This document shows, in pieces, positions 48,993 to 58,096 of a stretch of DNA of 64,000 nt; the stretch's first letter is position 1; each line of letters starts with the position of its first letter. The translations under genes and the position numbers were made by a program. The notes beneath the pieces are model-generated. The model saw only the letters and a program-made list of their open reading frames with translations, was not told where the DNA came from and made no database searches. The stretch is taken from assembly GCA_012719035.1 (NCBI GenBank), contig JAAYBD010000004.1, positions 17,366-81,365 of the forward strand, written 5' to 3'. The DNA is from Clostridiales bacterium. GTDB lineage: Bacteria; Bacillota; Clostridia; Oscillospirales; Oscillospiraceae.

Positions 48993-50246
48993 ATGGAAAA
49001 GCTTTTTATCCCCGGCGATATTCTTTTACCAAACGATGCCGACATGGGTCTGTGGAGCGTTATTGCCTGCGACCAATATACTTCTCAGCCCGAATACTGG
49101 GATTCTGTTGACAAAAAAGTGGGGGAAGCTCCGTCTACGCTCAGACTTATTCTTCCCGAGGCATATCTGGAAATAAAAGACAACCTTTCCGAGACTGAAA
49201 AAATAAACAAGACCATGAAAGAATACCTTGACAGCGGGGTATTCAAAACCATTGAAAATTCCTATATATTTGTTGAAAGGGAATTGACAGTGAATGAGAC
49301 ACGCCGAGGAATAGTGGGGCTGATAGATCTTGAAGAATATGACTACAGGGCGGATTCCGTTTCACCGATCCACGCGACTGAGGGAACAGTTGAAAGCAGG
49401 CTTCCTCCCCGCGTAAAGATACGCGAGGGTGCCTGCCTTGAGCTTCCTCATATAGTTGTGTTTATCGACGATCCCGAAAATAAGGTTTTCGGCTGTATCG
49501 AAGAGGGAGAAAAGCTCTATGATTTCAATCTTATGGACGGAGGCGGACATATCACAGGAACGCGAATCTGCGGCGAAGCGGCAGAAAGGGTTCAAAATGC
49601 CCTGTCTGAACTGTGCGACCCTGAATATCTTGAAAAGCGCTATGCTTTAAACGGCAAACCTCCTGTAATAATCGCCATGGGCGATGGCAACCACAGTCTT
49701 GCAACGGCACGTCTTTGCTGGGAGAGAATAAGAGAAGAGCTAAATCCCGAAGAACGCAAAAAGCATCCTGCGCGCTACAGTCTCGCAGAGCTTGTAAATA
49801 TCCACGACGCCTCAATCGTCTTTGAGCCTATTCACCGCGTTATTTTTGAAACCGACCCCAAAAGCTTTTTTGATGAGGCTGCAAGCTACTTCAAAGGAGT
49901 GAGCAGGGAGGGAAAAACGGCCCACAAAATCACACTTGCATGCGGAACGGAGACAGAGGAGATTACAGTTGCGGGTCTTACGATAGGAAACCTTATTTCT
50001 GCTGCACAGCAATTTTGCCTTGAATATATCAAAGCTCACGGAGGCAAGCTCGATTATATCCACGATGACGATACCGCTTTGGAGATGTCAAGCCGCGCTG
50101 GCTGCGCCGGACTGCTTCTTCCCGCCATGGACAAAAACGAACTGTTCCCGTCCATCATGGACAGCGGGGTGTTTCCCGCGAAAAGCTTTTCAATCGGCCC
50201 CGCACGCGACAAGAGATATTACCTTGAGTGCAGAAAGATAAAATAA
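48993..50246 (+). CDS. DUF1015 domain-containing protein
   Basis: MGLWSVIACDQYTSQPEYWD, VIIAMGDGNHSLATARLCWE, typical of DUF1015. Confidence 0.8.
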   Translation: MEKLFIPGDILLPNDADMGLWSVIACDQYTSQPEYWDSVDKKVGEAPSTLRLILPEAYLEIKDNLSETEKINKTMKEYLDSGVFKTIENSYIFVERELTVNETRRGIVGLIDLEEYDYRADSVSPIHATEGTVESRLPPRVKIREGACLELPHIVVFIDDPENKVFGCIEEGEKLYDFNLMDGGGHITGTRICGEAAERVQNALSELCDPEYLEKRYALNGKPPVIIAMGDGNHSLATARLCWERIREELNPEERKKHPARYSLAELVNIHDASIVFEPIHRVIFETDPKSFFDEAASYFKGVSREGKTAHKITLACGTETEEITVAGLTIGNLISAAQQFCLEYIKAHGGKLDYIHDDDTALEMSSRAGCAGLLLPAMDKNELFPSIMDSGVFPAKSFSIGPARDKRYYLECRKIK

Positions 50247-50284
50247 CTCTGAGATAATTGAACGAATATTTCAACTTAAAATTT

Positions 50285-50320
50285 AAGCTCCGATAACCTT
50301 TGGGTTGTCGGGGCTTTTTT
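50285..50320 (+). terminator. Terminator
   Basis: AAGCTCCGATAACC-TTTG-GGTTGTCGGGGCTTTTTT. Confidence 0.8.
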
Positions 50321-50363
50321 AATTCCGCTTTTAAAGTAAGATAAAATGAATTTTCCTGTGCGG

Positions 50364-50392
50364 TCATATTAGACGGACAAGTCAAATACAAT
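50364..50392 (+). promoter_or_regulatory. Predicted sigma-E promoter of the spoIIIA operon
   Basis: TCATATT-14 nt-AATACAAT, close to sigma-E consensus (KMATATT, CATACAHT), 18 nt upstream of the spoIIIAA ATG. Confidence 0.65.
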
Positions 50393-50409
50393 TTAGCGGG
50401 GGTGAAACT

Positions 50410-51306
50410 ATGACGTCACTTACTACACAGGAATTTTTTAGGGCAGCGAGACTTCTGCCGCCCTGCCTTCGAACCGAGGTTTTGAATTTGCCGGACGATG
50501 TGGCGGAGGGGGCGGAGGAAATAAGACTTCGGACGGGCAGAACGCCTTCTGTGGTCATTGCCGACGATGAAGTGCAAATCCTGCCTTCACATATCGTAAC
50601 GGCATCGGAGCTTCAGCTGGTTCTGGAGATTGCAACGCGTGCATCTGCGCATACATATGCTGACAGCATAAAAATGGGGTTTGTGACCGCTGAGGGCGGC
50701 TGCCGTCTCGGGCTTTGCGGAACGGCGGTAACGGACGGAAACAAAATTTCAGCTCTGCGGCGGCTTTCCTCCGTTTGCATCCGGATATCGCGTGAGAAGC
50801 GCGGCTGTGCGGATGCAATATATAAGGGACTGACGGACGGAGGATTCAAATCCACGCTCATAATTTCACCTCCCGGCGGAGGCAAAACAACGCTTCTGCG
50901 AGAGCTTGTACGGCTCTTATCAGACAGCGGAAAAAGGATATCTCTTGCGGACGAGAGAAGCGAAGTGGCGGGTACTTTTGAAGGACAGCCCTGTTTTGAT
51001 GTAGGAGCAAGGACCGATGTGCTTACAGGTGCTCCGAAAAGCGAGGGCATTTATCTTCTCCTGCGTTCCATGGCGCCGCAGATCATCGCATTTGACGAGA
51101 TCACATCTCCCCTCGACATTGAGGCTGCGGAAACGGCGGCAAACTGCGGGGTTTCGCTTCTGGCGACTGCGCATGGAGCGGGTGTTTTTGACTTGAAGCA
51201 GCGCGACCTTTATAAAAAGCTCGTTGACAAACAGATTTTCCGCAGAGCGGTGATAATCGAAAACATCAAAGGAAAGCGCCGTTATACGGTGGAGGAGCTT
51301 TCATGA
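50410..51306 (+). CDS. spoIIIAA: Stage III sporulation protein AA (ATPase)
   Basis: IISPPGGGKTTLLRELVRLLSDSGKRISLADERSEVAG; first gene of the complete spoIIIA cluster. Confidence 0.94.
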   Translation: MTSLTTQEFFRAARLLPPCLRTEVLNLPDDVAEGAEEIRLRTGRTPSVVIADDEVQILPSHIVTASELQLVLEIATRASAHTYADSIKMGFVTAEGGCRLGLCGTAVTDGNKISALRRLSSVCIRISREKRGCADAIYKGLTDGGFKSTLIISPPGGGKTTLLRELVRLLSDSGKRISLADERSEVAGTFEGQPCFDVGARTDVLTGAPKSEGIYLLLRSMAPQIIAFDEITSPLDIEAAETAANCGVSLLATAHGAGVFDLKQRDLYKKLVDKQIFRRAVIIENIKGKRRYTVEELS

Positions 51307-51815
51307 AAATTTTAGGTGCACTTTTACTTGTGGCTGCATGCACGCTTATCGGAATCGGACAGGCAAAGAAGCTGTATTTTAGGCAAAGATGCCTTGAGGG
51401 AGCTCTTGATGCGCTGAGATTTATGGATGCGGAGCTGAAAAACGCTGCTGTGCCTATACCTGAAATATTCAGGAACCTGATAAGACTTCCCGATAATAAA
51501 TTAAGCAGTTTTTTTAACAACCTTAACACGAAAATGGCGGGCTTTGGGGAAGAGAGCCTTGCGGATATATGGAGCGGCTGTGTTTTAAACGACAGGAGCA
51601 TTTCACTGTCCGAAAGGCAAAGGCAGGAACTCTGCAGAGTAGGGACGTTTCTCGGCAGATATTCCGAAAACGAACAGTCGGAGGCTATTGCTGCCTGCAT
51701 AGCTCATTTGGAAGGTGAACTTGAAAGAACCTCCGAAAAAGCACGGGAGGGGGCAAAGCTCTACACTGGCTTGGGGCTTACTTTTGGATTAATGCTCGCC
51801 ACGGTGCTGATCTGA
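51303..51815 (+). CDS. spoIIIAB: Stage III sporulation protein AB
   Basis: Position and size; LVAACTLIGIGQAKKLYFRQRCLEGALDALRFMDAEL. Confidence 0.88.
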   Translation: MKILGALLLVAACTLIGIGQAKKLYFRQRCLEGALDALRFMDAELKNAAVPIPEIFRNLIRLPDNKLSSFFNNLNTKMAGFGEESLADIWSGCVLNDRSISLSERQRQELCRVGTFLGRYSENEQSEAIAACIAHLEGELERTSEKAREGAKLYTGLGLTFGLMLATVLI

Positions 51816-51863
51816 ATCAAGTCCAGCACATAAGAAGCGTTTAATACTACACAGGAGGATACT

Positions 51864-52058
51864 ATGGACGTTGACCTCATTTTTAAAATTGCGGCAGTTG
51901 GAATACTTGTGGCGGTGCTCAATATATTGCTTTCCCGATCCGGACGGGATGATCAGGCGCTGATGGTCACTTTGTCCGCGCTCGTCGTTGTTCTTGCTCT
52001 GGTGGTACAGGAAATCAGTCAGCTGTTCGATTTGATTAAAAACCTTTTTGGACTTTAG
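51864..52058 (+). CDS. spoIIIAC: Stage III sporulation protein AC
   Basis: 64 aa two-TM protein, DLIFKIAAVGILVAVLNILLSRSGRDDQA. Confidence 0.92.
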   Translation: MDVDLIFKIAAVGILVAVLNILLSRSGRDDQALMVTLSALVVVLALVVQEISQLFDLIKNLFGL

Positions 52059-52060
52059 TT

Positions 52061-52447
52061 ATGGAACTCATAATAAAAGCGACTGTAATCGGAGTTGCCG
52101 GTGCGATACTTACGCTGATAATAAAAAAGACGAATCCTGAGATTTCTACGGTTTTGACCTTGGCGGTATGCACCGTAATAGCGGGTCTGACGCTAAAAGC
52201 ATTTTCGTCCGTAAAGGAAGTCCTTGAGCTTGTCGAAGTGGGTACGGGGTTTTCCTCGGCGTATACCGCACCTGTTTTAAAGTGCGTAGGCATAGGAATA
52301 ACGGCAAGGCTCGGCAGCGACATTTGCAAGGATTCAGGACAGGCTGCGGTGGCTTCAAGCGTTGAAATCTGCGGAGCGGTCTGTGCGCTCTATGTATCAC
52401 TGCCGCTCATAAAAACTCTATTACGAATGATAGGTGAGCTTGCATGA
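52061..52447 (+). CDS. spoIIIAD: Stage III sporulation protein AD
   Basis: Position and multi-TM composition; VGTGFSSAYTAPVLKCVGIGITARLGSDICKDSGQAAVASSVEICG. Confidence 0.92.
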   Translation: MELIIKATVIGVAGAILTLIIKKTNPEISTVLTLAVCTVIAGLTLKAFSSVKEVLELVEVGTGFSSAYTAPVLKCVGIGITARLGSDICKDSGQAAVASSVEICGAVCALYVSLPLIKTLLRMIGELA

Positions 52448-53649
52448 AAACAGTACATATTATTATTTTCTGCGCACTTATGGTATTTCTGCTGTCCGGA
52501 AACGCGGGAGCAGAGCCCCTTGAAGGACAAGCTGCGCCGAAAACATCGGAGGAAAACGCATCACCTGCGGCGGAAGAGAATTTGGGGGAGGAGTACGCGG
52601 TCGTACCGCCAAAGACGTTTGAGGAGCAGGCAGAGGCAATGGACGCCGAAGGTTTGAAGAAGGCGCTTCCCCGGGAAGCGAGAGAAATACTGGGGGATAT
52701 TTCACCCACAGATATTAATTTGGGCGACGAGGGCTTCAAATCGATTCTTGATGAAATTAAAGGCAGTTTTTTCAGCATATTTAAAAGTGCCCTGAAGTCC
52801 GCGGCAAAGATGCTGACGGTTATCATACTTTGCTCGACTGTTACTTCCGCCATGAATGAGGGTGGGATACGGGACATGGTAACTCTCAGCGGAAAAATTG
52901 CGGTTTCGGCAATAGCTATCAGCAATGTCAGTTCCTTTTTGGGAATGGGAATGGATACTTTGCTGAAACTTTCTGATTTTTCTAAAGCACTTCTACCGGT
53001 AATGTGCACAGCGGCGGCAAGCGCCGGCGCAATAACTTCGGCATCCGCGAAATATGCCGCGACAGCAATGTTTATGGACGTTTTGATTACGGTTGCCGCC
53101 AATATTATAATGCCCTTGATAAGCATTTACCTTGCCGCTGTCATTGCGAATGCAGCACTTTCGAAGGACTCTCTCACAAATGTCTCAAAGCTCCTCAAAT
53201 GGGTATGCACAACTTCCCTTACCTTGCTGATGACGGCTTTTACAACATATCTTGGTTTTTCCGGATTGATTTCCGGAAAAGCAGATGAGTTTGCCACAAA
53301 GCTTACAAAATCAGCATTGGGTACGGCAATGCCCGTAGTCGGAAGCATTATTTCCGATACAGCGGAGACCTTGGTTGCCGGAGCCGGAATGATTAGAAAC
53401 GCAATCGGTGTTTTTGGCTTTTTGGCTGTAGCCGCCATATGCATTACACCCTTTCTTACTTTGAGTGCGCACTACCTTGTGTATAAGGGAACCTCGGCAC
53501 TCTCTGAGGCGCTTACGGAAAAACGCATGGGGGAACTGATTTCCGATATAGGCACAGCCTTCGGAATGCTTCTTGGACTTGTGGGGGCAGGCAGCATAAT
53601 GCTGTTTTTCTCGGTGATTTCAAGCATGAAGGCGGTGAATATCCTATGA
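52444..53649 (+). CDS. spoIIIAE: Stage III sporulation protein AE
   Basis: Signal peptide and multi-TM; position in the operon. Confidence 0.92.
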   Translation: MKTVHIIIFCALMVFLLSGNAGAEPLEGQAAPKTSEENASPAAEENLGEEYAVVPPKTFEEQAEAMDAEGLKKALPREAREILGDISPTDINLGDEGFKSILDEIKGSFFSIFKSALKSAAKMLTVIILCSTVTSAMNEGGIRDMVTLSGKIAVSAIAISNVSSFLGMGMDTLLKLSDFSKALLPVMCTAAASAGAITSASAKYAATAMFMDVLITVAANIIMPLISIYLAAVIANAALSKDSLTNVSKLLKWVCTTSLTLLMTAFTTYLGFSGLISGKADEFATKLTKSALGTAMPVVGSIISDTAETLVAGAGMIRNAIGVFGFLAVAAICITPFLTLSAHYLVYKGTSALSEALTEKRMGELISDIGTAFGMLLGLVGAGSIMLFFSVISSMKAVNIL

Positions 53650-54140
53650 TTGGATTTGCGGGCGAATGGGTCAGGGCAATTGCCGGAGCGGCGATGATCT
53701 GCGCTGCCGCAACAATGATGACGCCGAAAGGCAGGGTGAAAAACGTCATCAAGCTTGTATGCGGGATAGTTATTGTATGCGCAATGATTAATCCGCTGTT
53801 AAAAAAAGATTTTCCGGTTATGTCGATGGATATGTCGCAATACCGCCAGAAAGCGGACGAGATAATAAAAAACACAGAGGAAACTCAAAACAACCTCAGC
53901 AGATCTATCATAGAGAACAAGCTGAAAGCATATATATTGGACAAAGCAAAAGGCTTGAATGCAGAAATTCAAAGTGTGAGCGTTTCGGTAAAGTGGGGTG
54001 ATGAGGGATGCTGGTATCCTCATGAGGTTTATCTGACCGCCAATATCCCGCAGAGGGAAATGAATCTTATTTCAAATGCTATAGAAGCGGAATTGGGAAT
54101 TCCTAAAGAACGACAGTATTGGAGCGGCTATGAAGAATAA
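53646..54140 (+). CDS. spoIIIAF: Stage III sporulation protein AF
   Basis: Position; MMTPKGRVKNVIKLVCGIVIVCAMINPLL. Confidence 0.88.
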   Translation: MIGFAGEWVRAIAGAAMICAAATMMTPKGRVKNVIKLVCGIVIVCAMINPLLKKDFPVMSMDMSQYRQKADEIIKNTEETQNNLSRSIIENKLKAYILDKAKGLNAEIQSVSVSVKWGDEGCWYPHEVYLTANIPQREMNLISNAIEAELGIPKERQYWSGYEE

Positions 54141-54606
54141 CGATGAGAAAAAACAATTTAAACTGCTTGACATTTTGAAAAACAAATATGCGCTCATAGT
54201 GCTTGCGGCAGGGCTTTTGCTTATTCTTCTGCCGACGGGGAATAAGCCCGAGGATAAAGCCGAGAGAAATGAAATAAAGGCTCCCGAATTCTCAATTACC
54301 GATGAAGAAAGCAGACTTGAAAAGCAACTGTGCAAAATTAGAGGAGCGGGCAGGGTTTCCGTGCTTTTATCCGTAGAGGGAAGCCCCTCACGAGAGCTTG
54401 CCAATAGCGGGGACGAAACTTTGGTAGTTTCCGAAAACGGCAAAGAGAGGGTGGTTGAACTATATTATGTAAACCCGGAATACATGGGGGCAATAATCGT
54501 TTGCGATGGCGCAGATTCTGCGGAGGTGAGACTTGCTATAACTAAAGCGGTTTCCGCTTATACAGGACTCAGTACAAACAAAATAACGGTTATGAGCATG
54601 AGCTGA
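54130..54606 (+). CDS. spoIIIAG: Stage III sporulation protein AG
   Basis: Position; LEKQLCKIRGAGRVSVLLSVEGS, VVCDGADSAEVRLAITKAVSAYTGLSTNKITVMSM (ring-building-type domain). Confidence 0.9.
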   Translation: MKNNDEKKQFKLLDILKNKYALIVLAAGLLLILLPTGNKPEDKAERNEIKAPEFSITDEESRLEKQLCKIRGAGRVSVLLSVEGSPSRELANSGDETLVVSENGKERVVELYYVNPEYMGAIIVCDGADSAEVRLAITKAVSAYTGLSTNKITVMSMS

Positions 54607-54671
54607 TTAGTTCGGCTTATGCAAATACAATATGTATGAAAGGATATCGGGAACGAAACGGGGGAGGAAAA

Positions 54672-55535
54672 ATGAATAATACCAAAAAGTACGTAACAAT
54701 CGCGGCAGTGCTGCTGTGCGTCTGCGCCGCAGTATATCTGAACTGGTCATACAACAACAGTACGGTAGGAAGAAGCGAATTGCTGGATGCCGAGCTTGCA
54801 AACGCAAAATCATCTGAGGAAATGTCCGCGGCAGACGGAGCGGTTTCAGCCTCAGTTTCCGACTACTTTGCAGAGGCAAGGCTGACAAGGCAGCAATCGA
54901 GGGATGAGGCTTTGAATCTTTTGAAAGCTGCCGCCGCTGCGGAAACGGCTTCTCAGGAAACGATAGACGGGGCGATGAATGCTATAGCGGCAATGGCAAA
55001 CTACTCGATGATGGAAACGCAGATTGAAAACCTTCTGCTTGCAAAGAACTTTGCCGAGTGTGTTGCTTTTATAAGCGCCGACGGCGTTACGCTTGCTGTT
55101 CCAGCTCCTGATGAGGGATTAAAAGCCGAGGATGTGGCAAAAATAACAGATACAATCGTTACAGAAACGAATTTTAATCCCACGCAGATTAAAATAATTG
55201 AGGTTAAAAGCCATCCGGGCGGTACCGCCCAGCCGAAAAGCAGCGGCGGAAAAACTGAAAATGGAGCCGGCTCGACGGCAAGTCCCGGCACAGCAAGTCC
55301 CGGAACAGCGAGCCCCGGCACGACAAGCCCCGGTACAACAAGCCCCGGCACAACAAGTCCCAGCACAGCAAGCCCCGGCACAACAAGCCCTAATGCGAAT
55401 CAGCCCAATAATTCCGGCACACAACCAGGCACACCTAATAACTCAGGCAATAACCAAAATAATAACCCGGGGAATAACGCAAATAACAGCATGACGAATC
55501 AAACAATGACCGATACCGGAGAGGTATTGGAATAG
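54672..55535 (+). CDS. spoIIIAH: Stage III sporulation protein AH with TASPG repeat and Asn-rich C-terminal tail
   Basis: N-terminal TM, YFAEARLTRQQSRDEALNLLKAAA, C-terminal domain, then low-complexity tail. Confidence 0.88.
   Translation: MNNTKKYVTIAAVLLCVCAAVYLNWSYNNSTVGRSELLDAELANAKSSEEMSAADGAVSASVSDYFAEARLTRQQSRDEALNLLKAAAAAETASQETIDGAMNAIAAMANYSMMETQIENLLLAKNFAECVAFISADGVTLAVPAPDEGLKAEDVAKITDTIVTETNFNPTQIKIIEVKSHPGGTAQPKSSGGKTENGAGSTASPGTASPGTASPGTTSPGTTSPGTTSPSTASPGTTSPNANQPNNSGTQPGTPNNSGNNQNNNPGNNANNSMTNQTMTDTGEVLE
55275..55394 (+). repeat. In-frame 15-nt tandem repeat, 8 units encoding TASPG/TTSPG
   Basis: Degenerate unit ACA-RCA-AGY-CCC-GGC repeated from 55275 to 55394. Confidence 0.92.
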
Positions 55536-55628
55536 TGTGCGATTTTTCTTTATTTTTTCGGAAAACTGTGGTAAAATACTTTAAAAGACATTTATGATAA
55601 GTATCAGACCCTAAGGAGGAGCAATAAA

Positions 55629-55997
55629 ATGGCTGATAATTATATAACCACAGAAACCGAAAAAGGAAAAGTCAGCATATCAGAAGATGTGATTGTTGTA
55701 ATGGTGGGTGCCGCTATTACCGAGGTGGATGGAGTAGATGGTCTTGCAAACACCGTGGGTAACGACATACTTGAGTTCATCGGGAAAAAGAACCTCGCAA
55801 AGGGTGTCAAAGTCACGCTTCAGGAAGACCATATTACGGTCGATGTCCTTATTATGGTAACATTCGGATGTGTCATAACGGAGGTTGCGGCCAAAGTACA
55901 ACAGGCAGTTTCCAATGCCATTGAAGCCATGACGGGACTTTCGCCTACGGTAAATGTCCATGTTAGCGGAGTTACTTTCCCGAAAAGTAAGCAGTAG
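55629..55997 (+). CDS. Asp23/Gls24 family envelope stress response protein (YqhY-like)
   Basis: GKVSISEDVIVVMVGAAITEVDGVDGLANTV, VQQAVSNAIEAMTGLSPTVNVHVSGVTF; upstream of nusB. Confidence 0.88.
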   Translation: MADNYITTETEKGKVSISEDVIVVMVGAAITEVDGVDGLANTVGNDILEFIGKKNLAKGVKVTLQEDHITVDVLIMVTFGCVITEVAAKVQQAVSNAIEAMTGLSPTVNVHVSGVTFPKSKQ

Positions 55998-56078
55998 TAA
56001 TTTTTGGAAAGCGGAGCAATATTTGCAGCCGCTTTCCAATTATTTGCTTAGCAGGGGCAATAAACATTATTCGGAGGA

Positions 56079-56633
56079 ATGAAATACATGACCAGAACAG
56101 TGGCGAGAGAGATATCCGTTCAGATAGGGTTCAGCCTTGCCGATAATACGGAAAACATCGAAGAAGTGCTTGATGCTTTTTTGGACAAAGAGTACTTTGC
56201 CACTCTTGCCGGAGAGAACGAGCTTTTTGCCGAATATCCCAGCAAAAAACAGATCGAGTATATAAGAAAGACCGTTAAAGGCACTGCCGAGCACCGTGAA
56301 GAGCTTGACCGATATATCGAAAAATACTCCAAAGGATGGAAGCTGTCGCGCATCTCGCGAATAGCCCTTTCGATTTTGCGGACAGCGATGTTTGAGGTTC
56401 TTTATATGGATGATGTACCGGACAGCGTAGCTATAAACGAGGCGGTAGAGCTTTCTAAAGGATATGAGGAACAGGAAACTGTTTCGTTCATAAACGGTAT
56501 TTTAGGTTCATTTATGCGTGCAGAGCGCGGAGTGGAAGTGCTCCCCGAGAAAGAAAGCGGTTTTTCCGAGCCTGACGAAAAAAGCATAAGTGAAAATGAA
56601 GCCCCCAAGGTTGAGCAAACGGAGGGGAATTAG
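56079..56633 (+). CDS. nusB: Transcription antitermination factor NusB
   Basis: ARISRIALSILRTAMFEVLYMDDVPDSVAINEAVELSKGY-type motif, FINGILGS. Confidence 0.9.
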   Translation: MKYMTRTVAREISVQIGFSLADNTENIEEVLDAFLDKEYFATLAGENELFAEYPSKKQIEYIRKTVKGTAEHREELDRYIEKYSKGWKLSRISRIALSILRTAMFEVLYMDDVPDSVAINEAVELSKGYEEQETVSFINGILGSFMRAERGVEVLPEKESGFSEPDEKSISENEAPKVEQTEGN

Positions 56634-56636
56634 TCC

Positions 56637-57836
56637 ATGGGCAATACGGTTTTATCTGTTACCGAAGTCAACAGGCACATAAAAGAACTGATGGACAGCG
56701 ACTATCTGCTTATGGGACTTGCCGTTAATGGTGAGTTGTCCAATTACAAGATATATCCTTCAGGTCATCATTATTTTACATTGAAGGATGCGGAAAGCTC
56801 GATCCGCTGCGTCATGTTTAAAGGAAACGCCTCAAAGCTGCGCTTCAGACCTGAAAACGGTATGGTTGCGACGGCTGTGGGGCGCGTAACTGTTTTTCCC
56901 CGCGACGGCGCATATCAGCTTTATTGCAATGACCTGCTGCCGGAGGGAATGGGGGACTTGCACATAGCCTTTGAGCAGCTTAAAGAGAAGCTGTCGAAGG
57001 AAGGTCTTTTCGATACATCCCATAAAAAACCTCTGCCGAGATATCCGAAGACTATTGCGGTAATAACTTCGTCTGCGGGGGCGGCTGTGCGGGATATAAT
57101 CCGCGTTTTAGGCAAGCGCTGGCCAATGGCAAAGGTCGTTATTCTTCCTGTCCGCGTTCAGGGAGCTGAAGCTCCGCCTGAAATTGCGGGAGCCATCCGC
57201 TATGCGAATAAATATAAAGTCGGAGACCTCATAATAACGGGTCGCGGAGGCGGTTCGATCGAGGATCTCTGGGCGTTTAATGATGAAAGAGTCGCAAGAG
57301 CGATATACGAGTCCGAGATTCCTGTTATCTCTGCCGTTGGGCATGAACCGGATGTGACTATTTCCGACTATGTGGCAGATTTGCGGGCGGCAACGCCTTC
57401 AAATGCGGCAGAGCTTGCCGTTCCCGATCAGAGCGAGATGAGAGAGGTCCTTGCTTCTGAGGAGGTAAGGGCGATGCATTCGATTCGGAAGAAGCTCTCG
57501 GAGATGAGATTAAAGCTTTCCGATGTAAGTTCGCGCCGCGTTATGCAGAATCCGACGGCATATATAGATCAGAAAAGGCTTGAGCTTGACAGCGCGGCAA
57601 ATGCTTTGACTTCCCGCTACGAAAGGCTTATAGGTTCAAAAAAGCACGAGTATATACGCTATGCCGCTTCACTTGATGCGCTCAGCCCGTTGAAAGTGCT
57701 GGGAAGAGGATATGCAATAGCCACTGACGAAAACGGAAGCCCGATCAGCAGCGCTGAAGCTGTAAGCGTAGGAGACGAGCTGACGGTAAGTTTTAGTAAA
57801 GGCGGCCTAAAGTGTACTGTAGATGAAGTGATTTAA
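56637..57836 (+). CDS. xseA: Exodeoxyribonuclease VII large subunit
   Basis: LSVTEVNRHIKELMDSDYLLMGLAVNGELSNYKIYPSGHHYFTLKD; ITGRGGGSIEDLWAFNDERVARAIYESEIPVISAVGHEPDVT. Confidence 0.95.
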   Translation: MGNTVLSVTEVNRHIKELMDSDYLLMGLAVNGELSNYKIYPSGHHYFTLKDAESSIRCVMFKGNASKLRFRPENGMVATAVGRVTVFPRDGAYQLYCNDLLPEGMGDLHIAFEQLKEKLSKEGLFDTSHKKPLPRYPKTIAVITSSAGAAVRDIIRVLGKRWPMAKVVILPVRVQGAEAPPEIAGAIRYANKYKVGDLIITGRGGGSIEDLWAFNDERVARAIYESEIPVISAVGHEPDVTISDYVADLRAATPSNAAELAVPDQSEMREVLASEEVRAMHSIRKKLSEMRLKLSDVSSRRVMQNPTAYIDQKRLELDSAANALTSRYERLIGSKKHEYIRYAASLDALSPLKVLGRGYAIATDENGSPISSAEAVSVGDELTVSFSKGGLKCTVDEVI

Positions 57837-57861
57837 AGCTGATAAGTGGGAGGTAAACCCT

Positions 57862-58095
57862 ATGACGACAAAGAAGATGACCTTTGAGCAATCGATGGAA
57901 CGGTTGAATGCAATAGTAAAACAGCTCGAAAAAGGCGAAGTTCCTCTTTCGGAGTCTCTGGCACTTTTTGAGGAGGGAACGACGCTGATTTCTTCCTGCG
58001 GAAAAATGCTTGATGAGGCAGAACAGAAAGTTGTGATGCTCAGAAAAGGCGAAAACGGAGAGCCTGTTGAATTGCCTTTTGAGGACGGTGAATAG
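57862..58095 (+). CDS. xseB: Exodeoxyribonuclease VII small subunit
   Basis: MTFEQSMERLNAIVKQLEKGEVPLSESLALFEEGTTLI. Confidence 0.93.
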   Translation: MTTKKMTFEQSMERLNAIVKQLEKGEVPLSESLALFEEGTTLISSCGKMLDEAEQKVVMLRKGENGEPVELPFEDGE

Positions 58096-58096
58096 C

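Noticed and set aside
52407-53126. 239-aa minus-strand ORF
   Set aside because: Antisense to spoIIIAE; shadow ORF
55275-55394. Possible CRISPR-like repeats
   Set aside because: Units are 15 nt, contiguous without spacers and in frame with spoIIIAH; a coding minisatellite
55001-55424. Repetitive minus-strand ORFs (VVPGLVVPGL, CCAGACCAGT)
   Set aside because: Complement of the SpoIIIAH TASPG repeat, not independent proteins
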